From JADJPO01 sp046330955 (GTDB taxonomy: Bacteria > Actinomycetota > Actinomycetes > Actinomycetales > Kineosporiaceae), in NCBI GenBank assembly GCA_046330955.1, contig JAXLRT010000005.1, positions 62,001 through 126,000 on the forward strand: a stretch of 64,000 nucleotides of DNA, given 5' to 3'. The notes beneath the pieces were generated by a model, which was not told the origin of the DNA, did no database searches, and saw nothing but the letters and a program-made list of their open reading frames with translations. This document shows positions 54,291-62,639 of this stretch, piece after piece (positions within the stretch are counted from its first letter, which is position 1; every line of letters starts with the position of its first letter). Position numbers and translations under genes: made by a program.

Positions 54291-55529
54291 GTGGTCACCG
54301 TGTCCCTGATCCGGCGGTCGGTCCGTCGCGTGCTGGCCGGCCGGGAAGCCGAGGCCGCTCCCGCCGGTGCCGTGGCGGCGATCGAGCGCCGCCTCGGGCG
54401 GATGCTGGTGCTCAGCCGGGTGGGTACCGCGGTGTTCGCGTTGCTTCCGTTCACCATCGCCGCACGGCTCGACCATGTGGCACTGGCGGTGGCGAGTGCG
54501 GTGATCGCCCTGGCCTTCGCGGTGGTGCTCGCCCGGTCGTGGTGGTTCGGCGAACAGATCCGTGGCTCGCGACTGGTGCTGGCCGACGTCCTGGTCACGC
54601 TGGCCGTCATGTGGCTCGGCTCGCGGGCCGCCTCAGGACCCGTTCGCACCCAGGTCATGACGGAGTTGGTGCCCTTCTGTCTGGCCTGTCCCGCGGTCGT
54701 CGGGTTCACCCTGGGCGCCCGGCTCGTCGGCGTGCTGATCACGACCGGTCTGGCAGCGTCCTGGCTGCTCGCCGCCCTGCCCGTGGTCTCCCTCAAGGTG
54801 GGATCCGATCTGCTCGGCTTCGGGTTGTGGTACCTCATCGCCGTCCGGATCGCCACCGAGCTGCGGCGTCAGGCACAGCAGACCGAGGTGGCCCAGGCGC
54901 AGCGCCTGGCGGTGCTCCGGCAGGCCGCCCACGACGAGAAACGTCAACTGGCCGTGCAGTATCGCGAGGAGCTCCAGGCCGTGCTGCACGATCAGGTGCT
55001 ACCGATCCTCGAGTTCCTGCGCGACGGCGGCCACCTCACCCACGCCGGACGCCGCGAGGCCGGCGACGTCGCCCGCACCGCGCGCATGCTGCTCGACCAG
55101 CGGCACGCGCGCGACGAGCACCCCACGGACTCTCTGTCGCGCCGGATCGACACCCTGGTGGGCGAGGCCGCCGCCCACGGGCTCGAGGTGGACCCGTCGA
55201 TCGCGGTGATCGCCGAACCACCACCCGCGGTCACGGCCGCGGCGATGTCGGCCACACGTGAGGTGCTGAACAACGTGCGCAAGCACGCCGGTTGCCCGCA
55301 GGCGCGCCTCTACGTCGAGGCCACCGACGACGACCTGCAGATCGTGGTCACCGATCGAGGGGTCGGCATGCAACCCGACACCCTGCCCAGGGCAGGAGGT
55401 CTGGAGCGGAGCACCGCCGCCTTCCGCCGGATCGGGGGCACCCTGGACATCGATCCGGTACCCACGGGCGGCTCCCGGGTCACCCTCGCCTGGTCGGCCC
55501 ACCGCGAGGACCCCGGCGGTTCGCCGTGA
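54291..55529 (+). CDS. Two-component sensor histidine kinase (NarL-pathway type)
   Basis: The 412-residue protein has about five or six N-terminal helices (40-180) with short loops, so the signal is probably in the membrane. A helical linker (190-230) leads to the dimerisation region with LHDQVLPILEFL (His 233 as phospho-acceptor). The ATPase domain has the N-box REVLNNVRKHAG (323-334) and the G1 box DRGVGM (355-360), with a G2-like GGTLDIDPVPTGGSRVTLAW at the end. This order fits the HisKA_3/HPK7 group that partners with LuxR-type regulators. The start is GTG 54291 with CAGGG upstream. The stop overlaps GTG of the response regulator (GTGA at 55526). The regulator, however, is frameshifted. 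Confidence 0.9.
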   Translation: MVTVSLIRRSVRRVLAGREAEAAPAGAVAAIERRLGRMLVLSRVGTAVFALLPFTIAARLDHVALAVASAVIALAFAVVLARSWWFGEQIRGSRLVLADVLVTLAVMWLGSRAASGPVRTQVMTELVPFCLACPAVVGFTLGARLVGVLITTGLAASWLLAALPVVSLKVGSDLLGFGLWYLIAVRIATELRRQAQQTEVAQAQRLAVLRQAAHDEKRQLAVQYREELQAVLHDQVLPILEFLRDGGHLTHAGRREAGDVARTARMLLDQRHARDEHPTDSLSRRIDTLVGEAAAHGLEVDPSIAVIAEPPPAVTAAAMSATREVLNNVRKHAGCPQARLYVEATDDDLQIVVTDRGVGMQPDTLPRAGGLERSTAAFRRIGGTLDIDPVPTGGSRVTLAWSAHREDPGGSP

Positions 55530-56391
55530 CCGAGCACGGTGCGACGTCCACCGATCGGGCCGAGCCGGGCGGCATCTCGGTCGCCATCGTCGACGACCAA
55601 CCCCACTTCTACCCCCGGTTGATCGCCGAACAGCTCACGGCGGCAGGGCATCACGTCGTCCACCGAGTCGAACGTGTCGAGGACCTGCCACCCGAGCCGG
55701 TCGATGTCGTGCTGTGCGATGTCCGCCTGGTCCGTCGCGGTGGCAGCAGCGGCGAGCGCGCCGTCGCCCTGCTGGTCGCGGCCGGCCACCGAGTGCTGCT
55801 GACCTCGGCCCTGGCGCGCGAGGAGGAGGTGCTGGACGCGATCGCCGCCGGCGCCGTGGGGTATCTGTCGAAGGAACGACTGCGCCCGAACACGTCTCGG
55901 CTCTGGTCTCGGTGGCCCGCAGCGGGGTCTTCGTCGGCCGCGAGCTCGCGGTGGTGCTGGTCGCCGACGCGCGCCGCCGTCCCCTCCCACGGCGGGACCT
56001 CGCCAGCTCCGACTGGCGGGTTCTGCGAGCCCTGGCTCGTGGTGACACGCCGGAGGACCTCGTGACCGAGCTACGGCTCGCGCCGTCCGCCCTGGTCGCG
56101 GCGCAAGAGCGCATCCTGGACGCCGCGCGGCGGCGGCGTGCCGTGGGCCGGCTCACCCCCCGGGCTCGAGAGATCCTGCAGCTGGTCGCCGGAGAACACC
56201 TGAGTCGCACGGAGATTGCTGCTCGACTCGCCATTACCGACGACACTTTGGGCGAGCACCTCGCCAGGATCCGCGCGTACTACCTGCGGCTGCGTCCGGA
56301 CGACGTCCACGTCAAACCGATGGCCGCTGCGGAAGCGCTCGCCCGGCTGTGCGGTGTGGGGGAGGACGATCGCCCGGCCGGGGTCTCCTGA
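55526..56391 (+). pseudogene. NarL/LuxR-type response regulator, one frameshift between the domains
   Basis: From GTG 55526, overlapping the kinase stop, the receiver reads SVAIVDDQPHFYPRL (Asp 23, 24), VVLCDVRLVR (phospho-Asp 65), LLTSAL and AVGYLSKERL (Lys 116). The same protein continues in another frame from about 55880: APEHVSALVSVARSGVFVG, SDWRVLRALARGDTPEDL, then a helix-turn-helix LTPRAREILQLVAGEHLSRTEIAARLAITDDTLGEHLARIRAYY. Adding one base near 55875-55884 restores one 288-residue protein. As read, the receiver is cut from its DNA-binding domain. Because the kinase is intact and the shift is a single base, a sequence error is as likely as a real mutation. Confidence 0.85.
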
Positions 56392-56506
56392 CCCCTCGGC
56401 GGCGGTGGCAGCGTGACCGCAGCCCCGGAAATCGGGGGTGGGCGCAGAGTGATCACTCGACTACAACTGAGGCCACGTGTCGCCGGAGAGCTCCAGGGGG
56501 GTGGGC

Positions 56507-57322
56507 ATGGCCGTTGTCGACGAGCCTCGGTGGGCCAAGCCCGCCCCGCTGGGCTACGCGGCGTCGGCCGACGCGGCGCACTTCGTGGCCGCTCCGCTGC
56601 TCGCCTCCGGTTGCCTCGCGATGATCGGCGTCGTCGGCGCCGACGGCGAGAAGTTCCGCTGGCCGGCATGGGCCATGCTGCTGCTGGCCTGCGCCGCCAT
56701 GTGCCTGGTCGGCAGCATCCAGTACGGGTTCCACGCTCGAGCCCTGCTCTACTCGGCGGCAGACGTCGACCAGTGGTGGGGCAGCGTCGATGCTGCTCGA
56801 CTCGCGGAGGATCTGCAGAACCGGCAGCGGCAGGACTTCGCCCGCTGGCAGGTGCGGATCGCGCGGGCAGTGCTCACCTACAACGTCGGGGTGGCGCTGC
56901 TCGGCGGCGCGATGGCGCTCTGCCTGGCGCCACCGACCGAGGCGGCGTCCCCCCGAATCCGCTGGATCGCCGCGCTGGTGATGGCCCTCGGCGCCTCCGC
57001 CGAGCTCGTCTGGGCGGCGGCACACAGCGGGTGGCAAGGCCAGTTGCTGCGCCTGCTGTCCCTGGGCCGCCGGCTGGCCGAGGCGCGTCCGCGGATCCGC
57101 CCACCCAGGGTCCGCCTACCCAGAACCCGCCCAACCCGACGTCCCGGGAGGAACCAATGGCCGTCACCTTCGGTGGCCAGAGCACCGAATGCCAGTGCCC
57201 CGTGTGCGAGTTCGCCATCACCTGGTCGGTGTTCGCCGTCAGCGCCGCCGGCCGAATCCGGCGCGCCGCCGCGGGCCACCGCTCAGGGTGCCCGGCGACC
57301 TACGTCGACCCCGTCTGGCTGA
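56507..57322 (+). CDS. Four-helix membrane protein of unknown function
   Basis: From ATG 56507 (AGGGGG six bases upstream) the protein has 271 residues. It has two close helices (about 30-75, VAAPLLASGCLAMIGVV and WAMLLLACAAMCLVGSI), a soluble stretch with DVDQWWGSVDAARLAEDLQNRQRQDF, and two more helices (about 125-185). A two-plus-two layout with a middle helical loop recalls SLATT-like membrane proteins, without a proven motif. After about residue 195 the sequence is Pro/Arg/Ala-rich and runs out of phase over the next gene, overlapping it by 166 bases. That tail may be non-native, so the functional protein may end earlier. Confidence 0.65.
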   Translation: MAVVDEPRWAKPAPLGYAASADAAHFVAAPLLASGCLAMIGVVGADGEKFRWPAWAMLLLACAAMCLVGSIQYGFHARALLYSAADVDQWWGSVDAARLAEDLQNRQRQDFARWQVRIARAVLTYNVGVALLGGAMALCLAPPTEAASPRIRWIAALVMALGASAELVWAAAHSGWQGQLLRLLSLGRRLAEARPRIRPPRVRLPRTRPTRRPGRNQWPSPSVARAPNASAPCASSPSPGRCSPSAPPAESGAPPRATAQGARRPTSTPSG

Positions 57323-57378
57323 GACAACACAGCCGCGAGCAGATCATCGCGGCGCTGCAGAGCCAGGCCGGTCGGTGA
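57157..57378 (+). CDS. Small Cys-containing protein of unknown function
   Basis: The 73-residue protein starts at ATG 57157 after GGGAGGA. It has a CQCPVC element near residue 13 and another Cys near residue 47 in SGCPATYVD. CxC-x2-C suggests a small metal-binding or redox knuckle. A GRIRRAAAGHR basic stretch lies between, and the end is a short helix EQIIAALQSQ. No family recognised. It overlaps the end of the preceding frame and its stop overlaps the next GTG (GTGA at 57375), so the three genes are translated together. Confidence 0.6.
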   Translation: MAVTFGGQSTECQCPVCEFAITWSVFAVSAAGRIRRAAAGHRSGCPATYVDPVWLRQHSREQIIAALQSQAGR

Positions 57379-57629
57379 ACTCGGCGATGCAACGGTCGGG
57401 TGCGCCGCGACGCCGCCGCATCTGGCCGCTGGTGTCGTCGATCGCCGTGCTGGTGCTCACCGTGCTCTCGGCGATGCCCGGACTCCAGAGCCGGCCACTC
57501 GTGGCGATTCTCGTATTGCTGATCATCAGCCCGATTCTCGACCTCGCCGTACGCAGGCGCCGCCGCCGTCCGGGCGAGACGGCCACCCCCATCGATCTCG
57601 AGGAGCCTGCTCATGACCTCCGACGGTGA
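57375..57629 (+). CDS. Small two-helix membrane protein
   Basis: The 84-residue protein starts with GTG 57375, overlapping the previous stop. It has a basic N-terminus (RRRRIWPL), two close membrane helices (LVSSIAVLVLTVLSAM and LVAILVLLIISPILDLAV), a basic RRRRRR patch and an acidic end. It has the size and charge pattern of small accessory membrane proteins. It overlaps the next gene by 17 bases. No family recognised, and function can only be guessed from its coupling to the other membrane proteins here. Confidence 0.65.
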   Translation: MNSAMQRSGAPRRRRIWPLVSSIAVLVLTVLSAMPGLQSRPLVAILVLLIISPILDLAVRRRRRRPGETATPIDLEEPAHDLRR

Positions 57630-58536
57630 ACTGGACCACGAGGCGCTCGTCGAGAGCGTCGCGTCGCGGTTGGGTACGTTGCGGTCCCGTGTCCGCTCGT
57701 CCGTCCACACGGCGGTCTCGTCGTCGTCCTCGGGGACCTTGCTCACCCTGACGCTCGCGGACGGATCCGTCCTCACCCCGAGCCTGACGCCGACCTTCGC
57801 CGGTCGATTGGTGAGTTACCTGCGAGGTACCGGAGACGTCCGGTCAGCGGCGGTGGAGCGGATCGCGCTGGACGCGGCGCGGACGGCGATCGAGGACTTC
57901 TACACCACCGACGAGACGATCGCCGCCCTCGGCGCCGAGGTCGTGCGCCAGATCGACGTCAACCCCGCGCTGCGGGCGGCCCTCACGCGTGAGTTCGCCA
58001 AGGAGGGCCTGTGGCTCGCCGGTGAAGCGAAGGCCCTCGGCGGCCCGGGAACGAAGGCGGCGATCGTCGGTCGGGCCACGGACGCTGCCACACATGCCAT
58101 GAGCAGTGCCCTGCACACGGCCGGTGGGCAGGCTGTTGCCGGAGTTGCCATGAAGGCTCTGATGTTGCCCTCGGTGAAGGCCGCCCTGGTGAAGGCCATC
58201 TTGGTCGCCGCGCACAACATCGCCTTTCAGAAGGCTCTGGCGATCGCGGTCAAGAAGGTGGGCGTCGCGGTCATGGCGCAGGTGCTGCTCGCGAAGGCTG
58301 CCGCGGCAGGCGGTGGCGCGGCCGTCCCGGGGATCGGATGGATCGTCACCGGCGCGATCCTGGCGGTGCTGACCTACGACTACCTCACCCTGCCGGAGAA
58401 ACTGGGCACCAAGGTGGCCGACGAGTTGGCGAATTCGCTGGCAGATCGGGGAAATGCCCTGCATCTGGCCATGGTTGCCGCCTTCGGCGAGAGCGCCTTG
58501 GAGGCGATCCGGACGAACCTGGGGACTGTTCGATAG
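57613..58536 (+). CDS. Helical, Ala/Gly-rich protein of unknown function
   Basis: The 307-residue protein starts at ATG 57613 after GAGGAG. The N-terminal 100 residues are soluble, with a Ser cluster (HTAVSSSSSGTLLTL). A helical segment follows (about 110-230) with many Ala and Lys (VKAALVKAILVAAHNIAFQKALAIAVKKVGVAVMAQVLLAKAAAAGGG, in pieces). Then a Gly-rich hydrophobic stretch, AVPGIGWIVTGAILAVLTYDYL (about 235-256), looks like one or two membrane-inserting helices. It resembles membrane-active proteins in general composition, but there is no family match. The gene is the fourth of an overlapping set from 56507. Confidence 0.65.
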   Translation: MTSDGELDHEALVESVASRLGTLRSRVRSSVHTAVSSSSSGTLLTLTLADGSVLTPSLTPTFAGRLVSYLRGTGDVRSAAVERIALDAARTAIEDFYTTDETIAALGAEVVRQIDVNPALRAALTREFAKEGLWLAGEAKALGGPGTKAAIVGRATDAATHAMSSALHTAGGQAVAGVAMKALMLPSVKAALVKAILVAAHNIAFQKALAIAVKKVGVAVMAQVLLAKAAAAGGGAAVPGIGWIVTGAILAVLTYDYLTLPEKLGTKVADELANSLADRGNALHLAMVAAFGESALEAIRTNLGTVR

Positions 58537-58630
58537 GCCGGCGACGAACGGAACCGGGTGCGGTGTAACAGGTGGGCAACGGCATCGTGGACGAGTTTCT
58601 CCCATCGGCCCGATCAGGCCATACTCCAGT

Positions 58631-61435
58631 ATGGCAATGGGGCCCGCGGATGCGGGTGAGTTCTGGCGTCGGCTGATTCTGCAGCGAGCCGAGGCAAGTT
58701 GGGGAAACTTCGCCTGGTTCTCGCCCAAGACCTTGTTGTTGAGCATCAACGACCAGGTCGTCAAACACATCGAAGAACCCGGCGCCAATGGCGGTTCGAT
58801 CGTCGACCGGCGACGCATGCGCTGGCGGGAAGCCCAGCGGGCCAAAGGGATCGGCGATGATCTGTCGATCACAGTACGCGATCGGGGACTGCTCTTGTTG
58901 GGCGATCCCGGCGAGATGGATGCCTCGCAATACGTTCTGATTCGTGACCTTTCCGCGCAACGGGAGACATTCCGTGAGCGGGGAATCAACACCGCACTGT
59001 TGATGAGTGACGTGGTCTACCCGGCCGGCAGTGTCAACCAATGGCCCGATGCTGTCTACCTGCCGTATCTGGGTCTGCCGAGGGCAGCCTGGGACCGCGC
59101 GGTGGAGGACTGGCCGAGAGGATCCCACCTCGAACCTCCGTTACTGGGCTGGAATGTCCTGGCGATGCCGGGGAATCACGACTGGTATGACGGCCTGAAC
59201 GGGTTCATGTACCACGCCTGCGGCAGTGAACCGCTACCCGAGGTCAGCTATGACGACAGCGGCTTCACCTGGCGACAGCGCCTCGCCCGCCGGTGGTGGC
59301 GCAATCCGTCACCGCCTCGTCGCGAGAGCATCCAGATCCTGCGCGCGGAGCTGACCGGATCACGGCCCAGCGAGGCCGAACGCATTCCCGCTCACCCGGT
59401 CGGTGAGGGCATCCCCGCGTTGCCCGGGCCGTACTACATGGTCAACTTCGCGCCGGGGGACGAGGTGCTGTTCCGGCTGATCGTCGTCGACACCGGGATC
59501 ACCGGCACGGTGGATCGAGAACAGGCCGACTGGCTACAAACCACGGCCCTGTCGGGCGACATGCCGAAGATCCTGGTCACCGGAGTCCCCGTGGCCGTGG
59601 ACAACGCCGTCTCCCGGCTGCGGGTCCCCCCGGCCACCGGGGTGGACGCCGGGCCGAAGGTGACGCCCCGGCTGGTGCCCGCGGAGCGGCCGACCCATCT
59701 CGCAGAGCTCATCGGCCCGGAACACCGCGTCGTGGCCAGCATCGCCGGGGACACCCACAACTACCAGCGCATGATCTTCGGGCAGACGCCCGAGGGCGCC
59801 TGGCCGATCCCGGTGAACATCGTCTCCGGCGGGGCAGGGGCCTACCTCTCGCAGGCGCACTCGGTGAGGCTGACCGAGACCGACGGCCTCGAGGTGTCGG
59901 TGAGAGAGGTGGCGACCCGTTCGCAGGCATTGGAGGTACCCCGGAGCGACCACACCCGGTTCCCTTCGCGGGAGGTGTCGGCGCTGCACTTCGCGCGGCA
60001 GCGCCGCGACTATGCGGGGCTGGTCTGTGGACTGGCGGCCGTGGGCGCGGGTGCGCTGTGGTGGTGGATCGTGGCGGTCGACAGCTTCCTCAACCGGTCG
60101 CTGTCCCCGCAGGAGCAGTCTCTCGGCTTGGCCGAGGTCTCTCGCAGCATGACGGTTCTCGTCCCGTTCGGACTGGCCGCTCTCGGCGGACTGGCTGTGG
60201 TCGTTCGGCGGAGCCGGCGGCGAGACCCACCGCCGCCGACGGAACCGGCTGGTCGGGCGTCGTCCCTGCCGCGCTTGGCGTGGCTCGCCGTCCTGTTGGC
60301 CGGGATCTCGGCGCTCGTCTGGTGGCTCGTCGGGGACGTGAGCGCCGCCTCGAGGCTGCGCAGCGGCGGGGCCGGCCTGGCGTGGCTCGAACGCGACCTG
60401 CGGATCGTGATCGCGAGTTCGGTGTTCTGCGTGCTGTTCGTCGGGTTCCAGGTGCTGCCACCCCTGGTCGAGAGTTTCCCCGATCTGCGCCGGAGTTGGA
60501 TTCCCAAGGTGCTGCTCGTCGTGGTGCTGTTCGTCTACTTCACCAGCTACCAGCAGTCCGTTGCCCTGACGCTCTCGTCGGTGGCCGCCGCCACCGTCGT
60601 GTTCATGACACTCACCACGGCCTACCGCGCGACGATGCGAGAGCTGACCGCGCGCCGACTGCGCCGGCCTCGCGAGGTCTCCACCTGGCTGCTTCGGGGG
60701 ATGCTGCGATGGGTTCCCTTCCTGGGCACGTTGGGCCTGGTCCTCCTGGCGACCGTCATCGAACCCGAGAAGACCGTGCTCATCCTGCGGGGTGGGTCTC
60801 GCGCGGCCTTCCTCGGCGAGGCGGGCCGGTGCCTGGCGCTGGGTACCTGCCTGCTGTTGTTGGTCGGTGCCGGTGGCGGCTTGGTCCTGCCCTCGATGTG
60901 GCGGGATCGCGCCTGGCGCGCCATGCCGCACCTGGCACGCGCCGCCGTCGTGCTCGCAGCCGTCGGCGCAGGGTTGGGGGTGGCCGCCGTCCTCGGGCAC
61001 CGGCTGCCGTTGCCTGTCGTGGTCGTCGGCGTCGCGTTCGCGGGCGCGCTCGCCGCGCTCATCGTGGTGGGACTGACGCTGGCGGCCGCGGGCCGCCGGC
61101 GAGCACGGCTCGACGACGTGCGGGCAGCCCTGCGCGCGCGCGACGGGTACGGCTCGGTGGACCCGTCGCTGGCACTGTTCGCGTCCATGATGGTCGCCGG
61201 AGTGCCGAAGGTCGACGCCATGGCCGAGGTTCCCGACGCACCCTTCGCCAAGAACGTCCTGCTGCTCACGCACGAGGTCGGCGAGCACGGGCCGGCGCTG
61301 ACGTTCGAGGCCTGGGGCTTGAACGACGAGAGCCGCGAGACCACCCCGTCGGCACCGACCTGGAGCACCAGGCCGGAGGGCGAGGAGCACGGCTTCTTCA
61401 TCATCGATCGGCTCAGCTGGCCGGTGCCCAGGTGA
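58631..61435 (+). CDS. Metallophosphoesterase fused to a multi-helix membrane domain
   Basis: The 934-residue protein starts with a calcineurin-like phosphoesterase domain (about 80-420). Motifs in order are LLLLGDPGEMD (a divergent first metal motif), MSDVVYPAG, MPGNHDWYDG (181-188, GNHD) and ASIAGDTHNYQRM (GDTH, near 374). IVVDTGITGTVDREQADWL and ILVTGVPV lie between. About eight membrane helices follow (about 458-830), then a soluble C-terminus of 100 residues with no family. There is no signal peptide, so the enzyme domain should be cytoplasmic. ATG 58631 lacks a strong ribosome site, and ATG 58637 is an alternative. Substrate is unknown: a nucleotide, a phospholipid head group or a protein phosphate are all possible. 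Confidence 0.82.
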   Translation: MAMGPADAGEFWRRLILQRAEASWGNFAWFSPKTLLLSINDQVVKHIEEPGANGGSIVDRRRMRWREAQRAKGIGDDLSITVRDRGLLLLGDPGEMDASQYVLIRDLSAQRETFRERGINTALLMSDVVYPAGSVNQWPDAVYLPYLGLPRAAWDRAVEDWPRGSHLEPPLLGWNVLAMPGNHDWYDGLNGFMYHACGSEPLPEVSYDDSGFTWRQRLARRWWRNPSPPRRESIQILRAELTGSRPSEAERIPAHPVGEGIPALPGPYYMVNFAPGDEVLFRLIVVDTGITGTVDREQADWLQTTALSGDMPKILVTGVPVAVDNAVSRLRVPPATGVDAGPKVTPRLVPAERPTHLAELIGPEHRVVASIAGDTHNYQRMIFGQTPEGAWPIPVNIVSGGAGAYLSQAHSVRLTETDGLEVSVREVATRSQALEVPRSDHTRFPSREVSALHFARQRRDYAGLVCGLAAVGAGALWWWIVAVDSFLNRSLSPQEQSLGLAEVSRSMTVLVPFGLAALGGLAVVVRRSRRRDPPPPTEPAGRASSLPRLAWLAVLLAGISALVWWLVGDVSAASRLRSGGAGLAWLERDLRIVIASSVFCVLFVGFQVLPPLVESFPDLRRSWIPKVLLVVVLFVYFTSYQQSVALTLSSVAAATVVFMTLTTAYRATMRELTARRLRRPREVSTWLLRGMLRWVPFLGTLGLVLLATVIEPEKTVLILRGGSRAAFLGEAGRCLALGTCLLLLVGAGGGLVLPSMWRDRAWRAMPHLARAAVVLAAVGAGLGVAAVLGHRLPLPVVVVGVAFAGALAALIVVGLTLAAAGRRRARLDDVRAALRARDGYGSVDPSLALFASMMVAGVPKVDAMAEVPDAPFAKNVLLLTHEVGEHGPALTFEAWGLNDESRETTPSAPTWSTRPEGEEHGFFIIDRLSWPVPR

Positions 61436-61480
61436 CTGCTCGGGTCACGGCTGGGTACCGGGTACACGAAAGGCATCGAA

Positions 61481-62515
61481 ATGCCGGCAGTCGCGCAGAG
61501 TTTCATCAGTGAGGTGGAATCCCGGGAAGCCGAGTCGGGCACCTACTTCATGAGTGATCAGGCGAATCCTCGGCTGCCTGCCCTCGCCGACAGCCTCCTC
61601 TCGAGGACTCTGTTCCTCGCGGTGGGGCTGGCATCGATGGTCGCCTACGTGTGGGTTGGTGCGTCCCGCGCACCGTGGGGGATGGGATGGCTCATCGTGG
61701 CGCTGGTGGGCCTGCTGGCCAGTGTCCATCGCCTACGCGCCCGGTCGCCTCGGCTCGCGAACGGGGCGATCGTCATCCTCACCTACGGGCCGCCATGGTT
61801 CACCGTGCTCCTGGCATCCGTTCTTCTCGGAGGCTCCTGGGCAGTCGGCGTCCGCACCCATCCTGAGGCCTGGCTCGCCTTCGAGCTCCTCATGGTGGTC
61901 GTCCTGACCACCGCCAGGAGCATCCTGGCCGAGCAGAACCTCGGACGCGGGACCCTGCGGCAGTATCGAGTGCGCCTGGCGATAGCCCTCCATATCGCCT
62001 CGACCGTCACGTGCGCCCTGCTGATGCTGAATCTGGCCGCGAGGATCGCCCAGGCTCGAGGAACCAGCGTGCCAGTGTCGATCACGGCCACCATCGGCAC
62101 AGCGGCTCTCGCCTCGGTGGCGGCCACGGTTCGGCGTCGCCGGAAGGTGATGGCCGCCGCCGTGTATGCCATCGACAACCTGCGCTGCGAGATCGAGGCG
62201 ATGCGTGCCGGCGAGCAGAGGAAACGAGAGCTGAGCCAGGCTGCGCTCGGCCTGCACCGGGCGCTGTCCGCCGGTGTTGATGTGCCGTGGTGGTGCAAGG
62301 CGCCGGTCGAGACCGCTGTCTACCGGGCTCACCTGATGGGTGAGCTCGCCAAGCTGACGGGCTACCGACTCACCGATGACCGGCATCACGTCGTGGCCCG
62401 AGACACCCTGCTGATCCCTCGTCAGAGCGATCGGGGAGTCATCATGGGCAGGCTCTCCGACGAACTGCTGCGACTTCGCGCACAGGTGTCACGTCACGCA
62501 GACGTCGCAGCGTGA
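61481..62515 (+). CDS. Six-helix membrane protein of unknown function
   Basis: The 344-residue protein starts at ATG 61481, with GAAAGG upstream. Hydrophobic segments lie at about 42-60, 68-85, 95-118, 128-145, 165-190 and 195-215, followed by a cytoplasmic helical tail with RRRKVMAAAVYAIDNLRCEIEAMRAGEQRKRELSQ and a small alpha/beta-looking end (YRLTDDRHHVVARDTLLIP). No family recognised. It follows the phosphoesterase gene after 45 bases on the same strand and is probably co-transcribed. ATG 61550 is a shorter start with no clear ribosome site. Confidence 0.7.
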   Translation: MPAVAQSFISEVESREAESGTYFMSDQANPRLPALADSLLSRTLFLAVGLASMVAYVWVGASRAPWGMGWLIVALVGLLASVHRLRARSPRLANGAIVILTYGPPWFTVLLASVLLGGSWAVGVRTHPEAWLAFELLMVVVLTTARSILAEQNLGRGTLRQYRVRLAIALHIASTVTCALLMLNLAARIAQARGTSVPVSITATIGTAALASVAATVRRRRKVMAAAVYAIDNLRCEIEAMRAGEQRKRELSQAALGLHRALSAGVDVPWWCKAPVETAVYRAHLMGELAKLTGYRLTDDRHHVVARDTLLIPRQSDRGVIMGRLSDELLRLRAQVSRHADVAA

Positions 62516-62639
62516 GCCGGCGGCGGACCGGGTAACCGGTAGGGGTCGAGGGCTCGTCGCGAGAGTAGTCGGGTAGCCCTCGTTCTGATCGACCGGCCAG
62601 GTAGACCCGCCGGCTGGCCCGCGGCGTGACCACCCTGCT

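Noticed and set aside
59534..61390. Minus-strand frame of 618 codons
   Set aside because: Arg/Gln/His-rich antisense of the phosphoesterase gene, as expected in high-GC DNA.
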